Translations under genes and position numbers: made by a program | Shown: piece after piece, positions 12,801 through 25,273 of the stretch | How positions within the stretch are numbered: position 1 is the stretch's first letter | Layout of the letters: each line of letters opens with the position of its first letter | Assembly: GCA_004794785.1 (NCBI GenBank) | Contig: SJOL01007097.1 | Span: 417,982-481,981, forward strand | Direction of reading: 5' to 3' | Source of the DNA: Opisthorchis felineus | Lineage: Eukaryota; Platyhelminthes; Trematoda; Opisthorchiida; Opisthorchiidae | DNA: 64,000 bases | The notes under the pieces: model-generated | Told to the model about the DNA's origin: nothing | What the model saw: the letters and a program-made list of their open reading frames with translations, nothing else | Database searches by the model: none

Positions 12801-14891
12801 TTCACGTTAAGAGACATGGTACAACTTAAAACAGAACACTAAAAGTAACAGGTTCCACAAAACATTCCCTGGATCCATGAAAATGCGGCTAAGAAAAGTC
12901 CTTCCCGAACACTTTTGAAATAACAGTCTGGACACTGCAAGTACTTGAGTCACTTAAAGAAGACCTCTGGTATTATCAAAACCTACTTGTTGCAAACTCA
13001 GGTTGGATTTTGCAAAAAAGGACAAACACCAACGAAATTTGTACACTCACAGGTCAGGCTAAGGACGGAACGTACGGGCGGAATTACTGAAACAATGTTG
13101 CAAGTAGTGAGGCACTTTTTTATCAGTTTACGCAGATTTCGGAGGGTTTGTGTAGGAATTTAATTACCAGAATTGTATCCGTTTAGGCTGGTTCAGTAAA
13201 TAGGAAGCACATCCTGTTGTAAACTTATAGGGAACTCAAGTGAAGAAACAGAAATAGTGGCTAACTTAAAAGAAAAAACGGTACGGCGAAATCAAGCTTG
13301 CTTGCGAAAAAAATTGTATGGTGAACAGTTCATCATCGTCCGATTAGCAGTTGCATTGTTTGTAACAAACCATTATATTGTGAATTTATTTATTCGACAT
13401 AGAGATTGTGGATAGAAATTCCATTGCGTTCTTTGAGATGAGCACCGTTGATGATTCCCAGTAAGGACAAAACAGCTGCACGGTGCTTGTCGGTTTTCAG
13501 GCTCGATTGGCTTCATTTATAGTACAAAGGCTCTAATGAGAATTTACAAACCCCCTCTCTCCTCACTTCCGGCGTTTAATACCACCATTTATTGTAACAA
13601 TATACAAACTTAGGGCTGCCCACCGGGACTGGAGAAGACGTCATCAGTTTGCAATTTGCTTGTCTTCCAAAGACTTATGTCATATATGTCTATTTGTCTA
13701 ACGAGAGCGAATCAAAATAATATGGTTAGGTTTTAAAGTGGTATATGTTACGGGTGCGGGTGACAGTGCCGTCTGCGTTTAAAGTACTAGTTTTTTGTAC
13801 CAAAGTAAATCAAAACCAAATTGTGTTTTCAGCCTTGTTTGAAACAAATTTGTTCATTGTTTTTTGTGTAACTGATTCCTCAGTCTGTTTTGAATATCTC
13901 TTAAGATTCATTGGTTGTGGAAGTCTTTTGGGAGAGCGACTAAGCTGGCTTACTTATACTCCTCTCTTAGGTCTTCAGAGAAAAGTTGAATTCAGCCACA
14001 ACCAGGAGATTGCTTTTTTAGGGGATAGAAGAACTTGCGTCTTCAGAAAGTCTGGTCAGTTTGAAGAGGATGTTGCTGGGTTGGTCACTAGATGGGGGAT
14101 AAACCCTGCTTCAAAGTGTCCAATAGTTATGTAACTAATAAAAGCGGTTATTTTGCGATGCATTTCTGCCTTCTGTCCGGTTTTCCAAGAGAGGGAACGG
14201 CTGAAATGTTTTCTGTCGAAACGTTCCTGTCGGAAATGTCTCCATACTTATGCACTCTATTGTTTAACCCCTCCTTGACTTTGTTTTCCTTGCTTGGATT
14301 GTCTGAATCTCTAACGTGATTTCCCGATGCAAATTGAGTGGAAATGTCTCGATCTATTGAAGGAAATAGATTGCCCTTGGGTTGTTATGGCTCCAGTCGA
14401 ATTTCCATAGTTCCTACTCCTGATGGACAGTTATCTTCAGTTTCATGCTGCTGTGCTTCTCTGTCTTACTGGCTATGAAAATGTCCGAAGTCCCTAAGTG
14501 TACTTGACCATGGCTGATCTCCAAATCTTGCTTTTGTCTCGCTTTACTTCCTTCACATTTCCTTCAACCAACATCCCTGAGATGATATCATTGATGATAT
14601 CATTTGTACCTATTGAGAGCTTTCCAGTCCGACTGTATATGCACGAAAACCAGTGTTTGATATTTAGGTTTGGTCATTTGACTAGTGCTCAGAATGAGTT
14701 ACCGTGACTGCACTCCTTTTTAACGGGGATCACAAGTGCATGTCATGACATCGGGCTTTCCCCAGCTAGTTACAAGCGAATGTAATGGGTGTGAAATCAA
14801 GTGGACGGCGTGAATGCGAGAGTAAATCACTGCCTGAACACGACAGTACTACGCGGCACTCTCACTAAAGGGCACCGCAATAGTGTTAAAC
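6866..14891. other. Non-coding 8-kb stretch
   Basis: Only the CAA microsatellite was recognised. A short ATT-rich run at about 7488-7508 may be a retroelement tail. A 129-codon + frame at 13745-14134 has no recognisable domain. Confidence 0.45.
10652..10672. repeat. (CAA)7 microsatellite
   Basis: A run of seven perfect CAA units, followed by imperfect CCACAACAGCAA. Confidence 0.9.
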
Positions 14892-14977
14892 CAGACAACC
14901 TGTAGTTGGCGAAATACACTCATCTGCAAACAAATTTGGTTTTGCGAGAGTAGTGCATTACGAACAGACAACCTGTA
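14892..14977. mobile_element. 60-bp insert between 13-bp direct repeats
   Basis: CAGACAACCTGTA occurs at 14892-14904 and again at 14965-14977, bracketing 60 bases. The bracketed sequence contains CTGCAAACAAATTTGGTTTT, which recurs inverted at 42930-42985 (over 40 matching bases) and in degraded form at about 61005-61040. This fits a very short, 5'-truncated retroposed fragment with its target-site duplication. Confidence 0.65.
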
Positions 14978-17074
14978 CTTTTAATTTAAAGATGCTCCAA
15001 GCCAAGAACTTACGACCTTAGAAGGCATTGAAACTTAACTTGGCAAAAGATGTATTAGTTCCCGCTTTCTGACATAACTGCCTAGATCACAATTTCGGTA
15101 GCACAGCACTGAAAAATTGCACCCGTATCCGTTACTGATCCGCAAAAGCACCCAGTAGCCTGTATTGGTAGGAGCGGTCAAGGCTTACAATGGACTGAAT
15201 ACGGAATGTTCCATGAACCATTCCAAGAACACATTGCTTTGTATTAAGCTGTCAAATGGGAGCTAAACCAAAGTAGACGTCCAGAACCTGGTTCAAGTCT
15301 TGTTCAAACAAATAACCTACCTTCCTTAACAAACTCGTGGTGGGCGGTTTACGGGCATTGATTTTGAGACAGTATTTAGAATACAGATGCACTTTTCAGT
15401 GAGTGGTCTTGCTCATAAGTAGCACTGGCGTTGTGACGCAATCTCACTAAACTGGGCCATTGCCATTGCATCGAAGGGAAAAATGTGGAGCTACATATAG
15501 CAAGCAAAATATAGCAGGTCTGAAAACACTGCTTGTTACTATAGGTATCTGCTTTCAGATGTTACCCACAAAGCTGTAAACGTAGGCTAATCCGTGATGC
15601 CGACCATGAACCATCTGCACGGTGGAGGGAAACCACGCCTGCAGGTTTGTCTGTTGTTAGGGCGTAAACGTGCCTATTACGTAAATAGTCCTTACTAAGA
15701 ACATGTCTAATCCTCAGTGGGTAAAACTGACCCGACCCACCATCTTGATTCTTGTTGTTGTTGCTTAGGCACACCCTTAAGGTTTTATAAAATCTATTCG
15801 TGCACACATGGAACTACAAAAAACTGAATAATTTTGAAAAAAACTGTCCCAATCAATATTTTTTTGATCATCTATGAGTTGGACAAACATGGGGACAAAA
15901 AATACCTCAACGGTTTATCTGGCTTTAATTTCGCTGTGGAGCCGCGCACGTCCGGTGGACCTGGTAGTCAAGTTCACCGAGTATTAGAGAGGACTACATG
16001 TCTGCACTGCACTAATCTGAACGGAAGAATGAGTATAGATTTTGCATAAACCCCCAAACAGCAAACGCCTACAACGTTGACTACTATACTCTAAAACTAC
16101 GTCTGACGGTCTAAAGTGTGCACTCTAAAAGTGGTTGTCGACTTCACTCAAAGTTAAAAGTACTGACAATCTGGTTTCCAACTTGACCAACTCTCGGGAA
16201 GCTTAAACGCGTTTCGTAGACTACTGAAGCATAGCTTTCTCACATATGAGCGAATTTCATTTCACTGTGAACATCAATCCTGCAGGCTGCTTGTCTACAT
16301 CTCTCCACATCATATGTGAAACTCAACATGTCTCTGATGGCAATTTTTGTTCCCGAATTGATTGTATGCTGAACAGGATTTTTTGAAGCATCAAACTATA
16401 TAACCTCTGTGAAGGCTATAAGTACAGATCGAGTATTAGGTAAAAACATTTAAAAATTTTGGCTCGCGCTTTAGAAATTTTATTTACACACAAGATATCC
16501 TAGATACATTTTAAGGCTACATCACTGTTTTCTGCCATTGATCGATTGACCTAGAACAAATTTTATCAGCATATGATTGATAGTCTGGTATAGCGATTGA
16601 ACATTCTCACACCGTCACCGAATGGAAGAAAATGTGCGGAAAGAAACTGACTGCATCTTTTTATGGCTAACAGAATATTTTAAACAATCTCGGTTAGCTT
16701 ATTCGTACTGAAGTCACAAATGTTGAAAGCGGCCAGTATTCGTTGGGTAGAGGCTGTTCCACGCTTGTTCCAACCGATTAATATGGCAAACAGCTGGGAG
16801 TATTCAGCTGGGTATCCAGTACAACAATGTTCAAAGGAGAGAGCAATCACAGTATCTCACAGAATCAGATTAAGTTAAACATACGTACTGTAAGTGAGCA
16901 ATACTTCATCGAAATGGACCCAAAAACGACGACAAAAATATACTTCCGTTACCGCTTCGTTAGCTGTTTCCGACGCATATAAGTTTTACCAAGTATTGTT
17001 GGTGACGACCCTCAGGAACAGTTGTCTGGATGTTGTGTCCTCCTGTGCTAATCACCTAATTGGACGAAATGCAG

Positions 17075-17077
<3 letters not shown>

Positions 17078-17127
<50 letters not shown>
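17078..17127. repeat. (TA)25 microsatellite
   Basis: A perfect AT dinucleotide array of 50 bases. It creates a spurious Tyr-Ile repeat in an unrelated + strand frame (16894-17160). Confidence 0.95.
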
Positions 17128-17129
<2 letters not shown>

Positions 17130-17984
17130 TACCAGTCTTATGGCTGGAAGTATATGCTAGATTTGGTAATTGTTAAGTTAGATGAAAACTTTGGCGTCAA
17201 ACCAGCGTTAAAATACCATACGCGTTTGCAGATGAGAACAGGTATAATCATGAAGCTTTGTCGGACGTCACAATGCCATTTAGCAGTGAGACAGGCCACC
17301 TTAACACCAACTCGTATTTAGGACAAATGTTGGCCCGTACTATTCTGTTCAGTAGCACTAGAAATACGGACACAGAATTCTATTTTCTTGGACAAATTTT
17401 CAGTGTCCTGATAGTGTGATAGACTTTGATAAGTTACTGCTACACTTCACACGAATAACGTTCACAACAAAATAACGTAGATCAGAAGCTCGAGAACGTC
17501 AATTTTTAGTCCGACAAATATTAGACAAATTCTAAGTTAACGACATTTGAAGGACTAGAAATTTGATGACCACCCAGTGGGACCAATTTGCCATGGATGG
17601 CATTTTGAAGTTAGAGATGCACGAGAATTTTATGCACGAAGTCCACTGTCATAAAATTAATTTTACTTCTGCCCACTCAAACATTTACTGGCTAGATCCT
17701 CTTTTGACCACAAGCATGTATTATGAATCTATCTCCCTTACACTCCTTTCATTTGTTTTTTAATGGAAACCATCTAGTTTATATGACTTACGTATTCGTC
17801 CGTCTAAATAACTATCAATCTATTTCTGAAATAAACAATTTCGCAAATCTTCAGCATCGTTAGCATGAACTGCATACATCATAAACTTGTAACGAACGAG
17901 TGAAGCGGTCTGAAGTTGATCAAAAGGTCTGTTAGTCTTATTGCGTGGTACGTGCACTACGCGCTGTCGGGGCTACCGGTGTTG

Positions 17985-17986
<2 letters not shown>

Positions 17987-18018
<32 letters not shown>
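17987..18018. repeat. (AT)16 microsatellite
   Basis: A perfect 32-base AT array, 860 bp from the longer one. Both are mid-sequence with no recognised transposon around them. Confidence 0.95.
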
Positions 18019-18020
<2 letters not shown>

Positions 18021-18570
18021 AATGTCTACCGTCATGAAAATCTCTCACACATTGGGCCATGACACAAGAAAGGCCCAAATATTTTGTCTGATAACATGCT
18101 TCAACATCAAGAGTGTTTTAATATAAAATATGCATGAAACCTGTCCTTCAATTACTACAAAATAATGTAGGTCAGTAGCCCAACATATCAAACCTCCATA
18201 AGAACTTCTTACATGAATAGAACGGTCCAGTTTATTCAGTCCAGTGTAATATAGTGACGTTGACCGTTGCCACTCTATGAATTGCTTACTATTTCTATTT
18301 CACAAAAATAGCAATATAAGTGTTCTGCAGAAGCAACCTGTGACAAGCACGGTCGAAGCAACATAAACATGCCACAGGACTAATTCTAAGTGAAACTCAC
18401 TTGCTCTCCGTTTTGTTCGAAAAAACCCTCGACACTACCATCAAAGAAATGATCAAGTATCACATCGACTTTGATCATGGTGCTTAATTTATAACTTTAT
18501 GGTTAGTTCCCTGAAAGCATCGTATTGCTGTTAGTATTTGTATAGAGGAAAATATTGCTAGCTCAGGTAG

Positions 18571-18706
18571 CGTGGTGGTTGTGCACAACCACCAACCCAT
18601 CGCTACGCGCCACTACGCTCCCCAATAACGCACTGATGATGTCACCTCGACTGGTGATGAAACGTTTGCAGTCAAATTGCCCAGCTCAGCGAACACGCCA
18701 ACGACC
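18571..18706 (+). mobile_element. Copy of the 135-bp retroposon family
   Basis: This + strand copy matches the 25139-25273 element from GCACAACCACCAACCCA (about 18583) to GCCAACGACC (about 18706). At its 5' side an inverted stretch makes a perfect 22-bp palindrome at 18573-18594, flanked by GTAGCG (18567-18572) and CGCTAC (18601-18606). The other copy has only the right half. A degenerate direct repeat (CAGGTAGC / CAGGTTAGC) may flank it. Confidence 0.72.
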
Positions 18707-21700
18707 AGGTTAGCATTTGATTCACGCTGGCAGATATCAATGTAAACAAGTCTCCTCCACAATCACGACATTGATAAAAACACTCTTAAGAAAACTCCTT
18801 CTCGCCACGTGAGTTGTCCTTAAGAGCCCAGCTAAGATTGATTCGACCTCCATAGGACAGCTAAATTTCATCCATGGAGACAGCAAAGATTATATAGTAA
18901 CCTATCGGGGGATTGCCTAACCTCTTTTTTATTCACCCCTAGTCATCAGTAACTTCTTTTTTTGGTTCGGCATGCTGGGTTATTTTGAGAGCCATTTGGT
19001 TCACTTCCTTAAAGGATTTTTCGAAAAAAGACCTGTTTGCAAACGTATGTATATTTCAGTAAATTTCTCGCAGATACCAACAATGCCTGAACAACCTATT
19101 ATTGTTTCCCATGATTCCGGTTCGGTACATTTAAAGCATAGCAACATTTCGTTTTATTTCGCAACAATGAACTGTTCTTACCGAAACGTCCCGATTTGTG
19201 GAAATTGTTCAAGAAATAGGCCAACCATAGGCACGAAGGACGCGGTGAACACACACTAGCCAAGGTATACACAATAGATGATGGCTGACAGGTACCAACA
19301 ATGGCCACTGATGCATTAGGATTAACGTCTGGATGTGCCCTGCGTTTGTATGTGCCTGGTCTTCAGTGATTCTGGGTGTCCAGTTTGCTTTTATAACATT
19401 CTCTCGAAAATTTAGGAAGCTGTCCGTTCAAATTAACATGCCTTACAGATAACAGATTTGGAAATTTTGCTGTTGGCAATCCGAAAGGGTAGTTTCTTTT
19501 CAGTCTGCAATCTCATCAAAAGCATCACAAAATTGACGAGAACTTGTCTAAGTTATTTCAGTTGTCACTTTTAAGTCTTGGACCTGGCGTCATGTCATTT
19601 ATCGCCTGAACGTAGAATGGCCCAACAAAGTGCGTGTGGTAGTCCAGCTGCGCGCCGTTATTTGTGCACGACTAGGGAAAACTTAGGAAGCTCTCTCAGC
19701 ATGACTGGCAGAAAAAGAGAAAAAAGGAATGGTTTTCCAAGTTAAGGCGCGTTGAGTGACACCTGGAGGAATGACTGTTTTGACGGGAACTTCACACTTA
19801 AAATGAAACATAACACTCAGAACAGTCAATCAGTGCTGCTGTTCTGCTCAAATACAAAAGGTAGTTGCTGCTTCCAGGACTATATTCCTTCATGATGATA
19901 ATATTTGATCAGATGCAAAGACAGATCCACTTTGCGGAGGACATTTGATTTGATCTCATCATGGAAAGTTGTTACTTTTACAGGCTTACTCATTGTTGTC
20001 GTATCCGATACTCACTTTTAGTTCGAGTGCTGAATCCCTGGGTATGTGAAATCTAAACATTAGATGCCTCGCCCCTGGTCGACATTGTATCGAAATTTGG
20101 TAGACAATTTTCCAGATCATTTGATATGCAAAGAGCTAATAGCAAAAACTGATCGGGGCAAGATGACTTTAAGCTCCATTCAATGACTTAACAATAGATA
20201 AATCAGATTATCGTCCTCATTATTAGGGTGGGTCCACCGGAGAACAGAATAGTCAAGATCCCCCACGAAAACAAACCAATCTAATTCAAACGTGGTGTAA
20301 TCAAATAAAAAGTTGACTGGCTTAAAAACAGCCAAGCATTCATTTCATCTTGTGTGTTACTTTAACACTATTGGTGTCACAAGGTCCGCATGATTAGCTG
20401 GGGGTTAGGTGTGCATAAGCTTACCACCTAAATCCGTTTGTGTGTGAGCACCGAGTGAAAGATTCACACCTAACTGAATTATCCTAATGAGTGAAGACTT
20501 TCTGAACTAAAAAGACTTCCTGACATGCGATTATTTCTGAATGGCTGAGCATGCACCCACCCGACAATGTATCTATTTGAGCAATCGAATCAGTTTTTAC
20601 AGAACATTTATCATAAACACACCAATTCACGAATAATTACATTGAAAAGCTGTTCAGAAGTATGACTGCCTTCTAACGATACGGATATTGTTGTTGAATA
20701 TCTGTCAGTCCTGATAACAAGAGGGTGAGGAAGGGACTGAAGCTAGTCCCTGGGGGCCTAGGTTATAAGTTATCTAATAAAAATTTATTATCAACAAGGT
20801 TGTTTTGCTCTTTATGAGTTGGACGTCTGAGATGAAATTAATATTTCAACTTTTTGTATTTTTCATAATGTAGATTGTGGAAAAACTGGATGTGAATACT
20901 TCTATTTAGTTTATACAAATAGATGATTAAACGCCGATCTTCATAGTGGCGTTTCTGGACAGAGAATACCGCAAGTTCCTTCCCCTGTCATTTGGTTAGA
21001 ACGAGTGTGGATCAAATTTGCTTCGAAGATCAATAGACTATTTCGACCGGATACGATACGTAGACGATTCCCATCAAAGCCCGAATTCGTGATTCTGACC
21101 TTCATAAATAAATCTCTCGCAGTCATTTGGTGAAGTGCATTTTGAACTGCAAAGCAGCACTGTCAAATCCGCCTTTTTCGTTCCCCATATGTGAAATGTA
21201 CTCACGCTCATTCAGGCGAGGAATTCCAGTAGAAGATGCTGCCACTGGTTGACTGAAATGAATTCATCGGTTTGCAGTTTTAGCGACGAAAACTAAGCTG
21301 AGGAAATGTACAGCTGTCCCACAGGCCAAACACAGGCTTAGTTCTAGACTCGAATCTCTGGAATCCCTTTAGTCTGTCGGGTCGCATGTACGCTATTCGG
21401 ATTCAAATGCGGTTCGCCATACAGATGACTAGCAGGTTAACGGCTTGTGTAAGCCAATACAACTAGTGTGAGGCTTGTGTGACTTCCACAACAGACTTGG
21501 CGTTGATGTCATCCAGGAATGCAAAAGATGCGGAGACAAATTTGTCTAGGATGGAGTGAAATTTGAGTAAATTCGAAAGAGGAAAACAATGCTCAGCCAG
21601 TGCAGGAGAAAAAGAAAGGCAGGAGGTCGACAGGAAGCACCGTCTTTGCCTAACTACCGATCTATGAAGTCGCTACCCGACGTCCATTTGAACCTAAATA

Positions 21701-24700
21701 TACTTCGTCGCAAATGTTATTAATATATAGTGTGTATCCGAAGATCACCGAGGGAATTTAATTCTTCAACCTTCGGTAGACAAGGAAATGACTTGACTTT
21801 TGAGAAGCGGACTGGTAGTATATAAAGTGGTTAACCACCACAGGTGAAGGATAGGATGGGACTTATCCTCAGAAGCGTACGCGCACTCCGAAAATCTTAG
21901 CTCTAAGTCGTCTCGGAAATGAGTAGTCTGAGAAATGCCGGTAAAATCGGATGAACAAGATTCATTTCGCCAAGCTTCTGTCGTGTTTTTGCTTGAAGGC
22001 ATGTCAACAAATGGTCACGTGGTGTTCGTTGTACAAATAAAGAAACCTGCGGTGTTATTCATGCTCACCGAAAAACCGTAGGTTATAATGCTCCTGAGGA
22101 TTCATATGATGAACAGTCCGAATGATTTCCAGCTACGTAACTTCTCTAATTCTGATTTGCTTCTCGGGTGAACTCAGGCAGTGTCAACTAGGCGTACATC
22201 CCTTACAGTGATTTGCTTCTTAAAACGGCAGATTGGTTCATGCTGTTCTCGAGTAAAAATCCTGTAGGAGTATCAGGTATAACTTTCGGGTTTTAGGATC
22301 AACTGTGCAATATTTTCTTCGTGGGAGTATTTTTCTAATTGCGTCCAATCTGGTGCTTAAGTAAAACACGAGGATGAGGACTACTGTGCCTAGCCACTGA
22401 GCCCTGGTAAGGGCGAAACCTACAGTGGGCTGTTAGGCGGCTTTGAGTAACGTTATAAGTAGTGGGTTACGTAACAAAATATACTTCGCTAGCTCAAACA
22501 TCGTGCCTCACGAAACATGAGGCAACCTTTGTGCTGCACATCCGGCTGAAGAATATCACAAGAACAAGAGACTACATAATTTCCTGTTAAATCCAAAAGG
22601 ATTTGCCAGTTTTCAGTAGGAATCTTTTTTATATTGGTTAAAACTTTAGAGGCCTTGTGAAGTCTAACTCATCCGGAGTAGCAATACAGCTAGCCCATTC
22701 ACCCCAGGGATGATGACAATTTTCACTCCTCTCTGTTCTTTTCATGGATTAGGGTTGCCCCGGAAGCGCGAACCAGCTAGTAAAAATAGCAAGTTTTCAT
22801 ACCGGTCTCACATGCACAAGTGCCGAATATGACATCTTATGCAATCCACATTGCAAAATAGAGTTAAAAAATTTGGCAACTGGTCTTGTAAACAGTATGA
22901 AGTTAGTTTTCACAGGGATCTGAATGTAACTGAGCTGATCACAGAAGTGATGCAATTCACCATAGGTTCAGTATTTCAAACAACCATCTCCAGAAAAAAT
23001 TCAGTTTTACGAAGAACGTGGATTTCTCTCTGAATCAAAAGAAAACAATACAGTATGAAAGTGAAATCGTGCAAATCCTGGTAACGGTTTACATAGCGCT
23101 GTTTCATCGACCGGCAATATGTCGTAGTATGAATTTAGTGTCTTTTTGACAGGCGTTTGTATTCACGCAACACAAAGAATGATTTTGTTAACTTAGCGAG
23201 CAAAATAATCTGAAGCCGGTTCAGTAATTGTGCCATTGTCTGGACATTCTCAGAAAATCCTCGATGCTCACTTTGCCTCCAGACGATCATTGAAATCGCT
23301 GAACTAAAAATGTAACGGGAACCCTTCATTTCATAGCTTGTTTTTTGATTTCCAACTGCAAATGTTTTTTTGCCTTTTGCCAACCACCCTAAACACACTT
23401 TCTTGTGGTAACGAGATAGAATATAACCAATGCCCTGCTGGTTTGACACTACGTTTGGTTATGTTGATCCCAGGACTATCGTCCATAGGCATCTGGGCTC
23501 ACCTTGGCTTAGACGGCCCATTCGGACAGTAGGGAACACGCAATGTGATCATTTATTCTCATACAATGAAGGCGCGACTGCTGTTTTCTGTTCCGATGCT
23601 TGTCTAATGAAACGAGTCTACAAGCCAGTTTTCACCTCACCCCAACTCACCCTGTACGCATGCTATCCCACTCGTGTTCACTTGTTGTAACGTTCACTAG
23701 TTAGTGAAGCGGAATGCTGGTAGTGACAGGGTGAACATGTAGTCTGCGTCTCGCATGGCAACACAATGACTGAAATGACACACAGACTGCCAAGCGGAAC
23801 ACGTATGTTTGAATGATTGAAGTAAACCGGTACGCGGCAGTCAGGTCGTCAACTGAACTTCCAAAGTAGGATATCGGGAAAGAGGTCGGGGTCGTCATAA
23901 AACCTTGCCGACAGTTTTCGCTATTTTCCTGCACATGCGTAAACTACATGGAGACGTTCCACTTCAGCAGCCTGACAGTGTGATGGGTGTGTAATTGCTT
24001 GTGTCGTGAACTACAGAAACGGAAAGCTGAAAAGTCCTTAACTTGTCAGATAGGATGGTGTGTGTAAGGTAATGAGGACTTTCAGAATGAGCGAAATTCT
24101 GAATTAACGAAGAGACGCCTTAGTGTGCTGATCTGATGAAGCGGAAACTTTACCACCCTCCTTTTTCAGTGTGCTGAAATGTTCAATTGTGCTTCGTAAT
24201 CTGAAACATTTTCGGAACCGCTGCCTAACGAAGTATTACATTCACGTGGAAAAGTTTGACTCACCAGTGCGCCGATGAGAGGATTATGGTTCAGTTATAC
24301 GTTCAACTTCACAGTAGGCATTTCCCAAAGTCACTAAGTCACATAACAGAAGAGACAATTGGCCAACCGAAGGGGGTTAACCTTACAAATATGTCTTCTG
24401 GCCCAAACCAATGAGATTCTCCAACATCAACACTATCCTGCTGAAAGTATATGGTATTTTATCCAGTGTCGGCATCAGTAGCTCCTTTGTCGATGGCATA
24501 CGCAACAGGGACCATTGCGGGAAAACGGGCATTTCGCTTCCGGTTTGGGGACTCTTTGAGGAGATCGCACATTATCTAGTAGCTGATTCCATTCTCTAAT
24601 CTCTGGTACAGTAACCACCCTTTAAAAACTACTTTGTTTAAGATTACAGCATATAGATGCTAGGCACATGGCTTTCCAGCTATACTGAATTGACGTTTTA

Positions 24701-25126
24701 AACACAAAGTAAACATTTGGAGTGCGAACAGGCACGAAGGCTCCAAAAAGCGCAATAACACTATTCCTAAATAGTCGGCATACTGAAAGCAACCGTTACT
24801 CTAAAAGAGTCCTGTTTAATGAAAGACTATTCCACTGAAATCGATGAATGCCTATTTTTCCCAGCAGCATTTCTTGACAGGAATATAGGATGGAGCTTCG
24901 CGTCCTTTCAAGTATGAATGAATTTGCATGTGTAGTATAGAAGCAAACAGAAATTGTGGGTTGAAACTTTAAGGCTCATGTTCCTTGCCGAGTAACGCGC
25001 GAATCAAACCTGGGTGCAGGACTCACCAGGCTCCATGGATTTCCTTTATCGTCCAGTAGTGTGTAGTGCATGAATACATGATTAAATTCATACAAACCTC
25101 ATCCTTTTCACATTAAGCATCAGAAC
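18707..25126. other. Non-coding 6.4-kb stretch
   Basis: No gene, RNA or repeat family recognised by eye. The segment at 21520-21640 is purine-rich but has no open frame of note. Confidence 0.45.
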
Positions 25127-25138
25127 TGTCTCACCTGT

Positions 25139-25273
25139 GATCGTTGGCTTGTTCGCTGAGCTGGGCAATTTGATTGCAAACGTTTCATCACCAATCGAGG
25201 TGACATCATCAGTGCGTTATTGGGGAGCTTAGTGGTGCGTAGCGGTGGGTTGATGGTTGTGCTCACCAGGTTG
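25139..25273 (-). mobile_element. 135-bp retroposon with 12-bp target-site duplication
   Basis: This short insert is bounded by a perfect 12-bp direct repeat TGTCTCACCTGT (25127-25138 and 25274-25285). Read on the - strand it matches a second copy at 18571-18706 for most of its length, and a third diverged copy near 49690-49772. Conserved blocks are CAACCCA, CGCTACGC, CTCCCCAATAACGCACTGAT, GTCACCTCGA, GGTGATGAAACGTTTGCA, CAAATTGCCCAGCTCAGCGA and GCCAACGA. The core GTCACC...GGTGAT can pair as a hairpin. It lacks a tRNA-like head, so it could be the 3' end of a LINE or Penelope-like element, or a short non-autonomous family. Confidence 0.78.

Larger units (their letters stand above)
14978..18566. 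other. Non-coding, contains two TA microsatellites
   Basis: No gene or dispersed repeat was recognised apart from the two AT arrays. Confidence 0.45.

Noticed and set aside
13745..14707. Three successive + strand frames (129, 75 and 69 codons) that might be exons of one gene.
   Set aside because: There is no recognisable domain, the frames overlap, and no phase-compatible splice sites were found by eye. The lengths are near the chance level for 64 kb.
16894..17160. An 88-codon frame with a Tyr-Ile repeat.
   Set aside because: The repeat is simply the TA microsatellite translated. There is no other support for a protein.
17941..18126. A 61-codon frame with a second Tyr-Ile run.
   Set aside because: This is again a translated AT microsatellite.
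18630..18680. A confident hammerhead ribozyme call on the CTGATGA ... GAAAC block.
   Set aside because: There is one extra base after the core, no convincing stem I, and a stem III of at most two pairs. It is kept only as a hypothesis in the findings.
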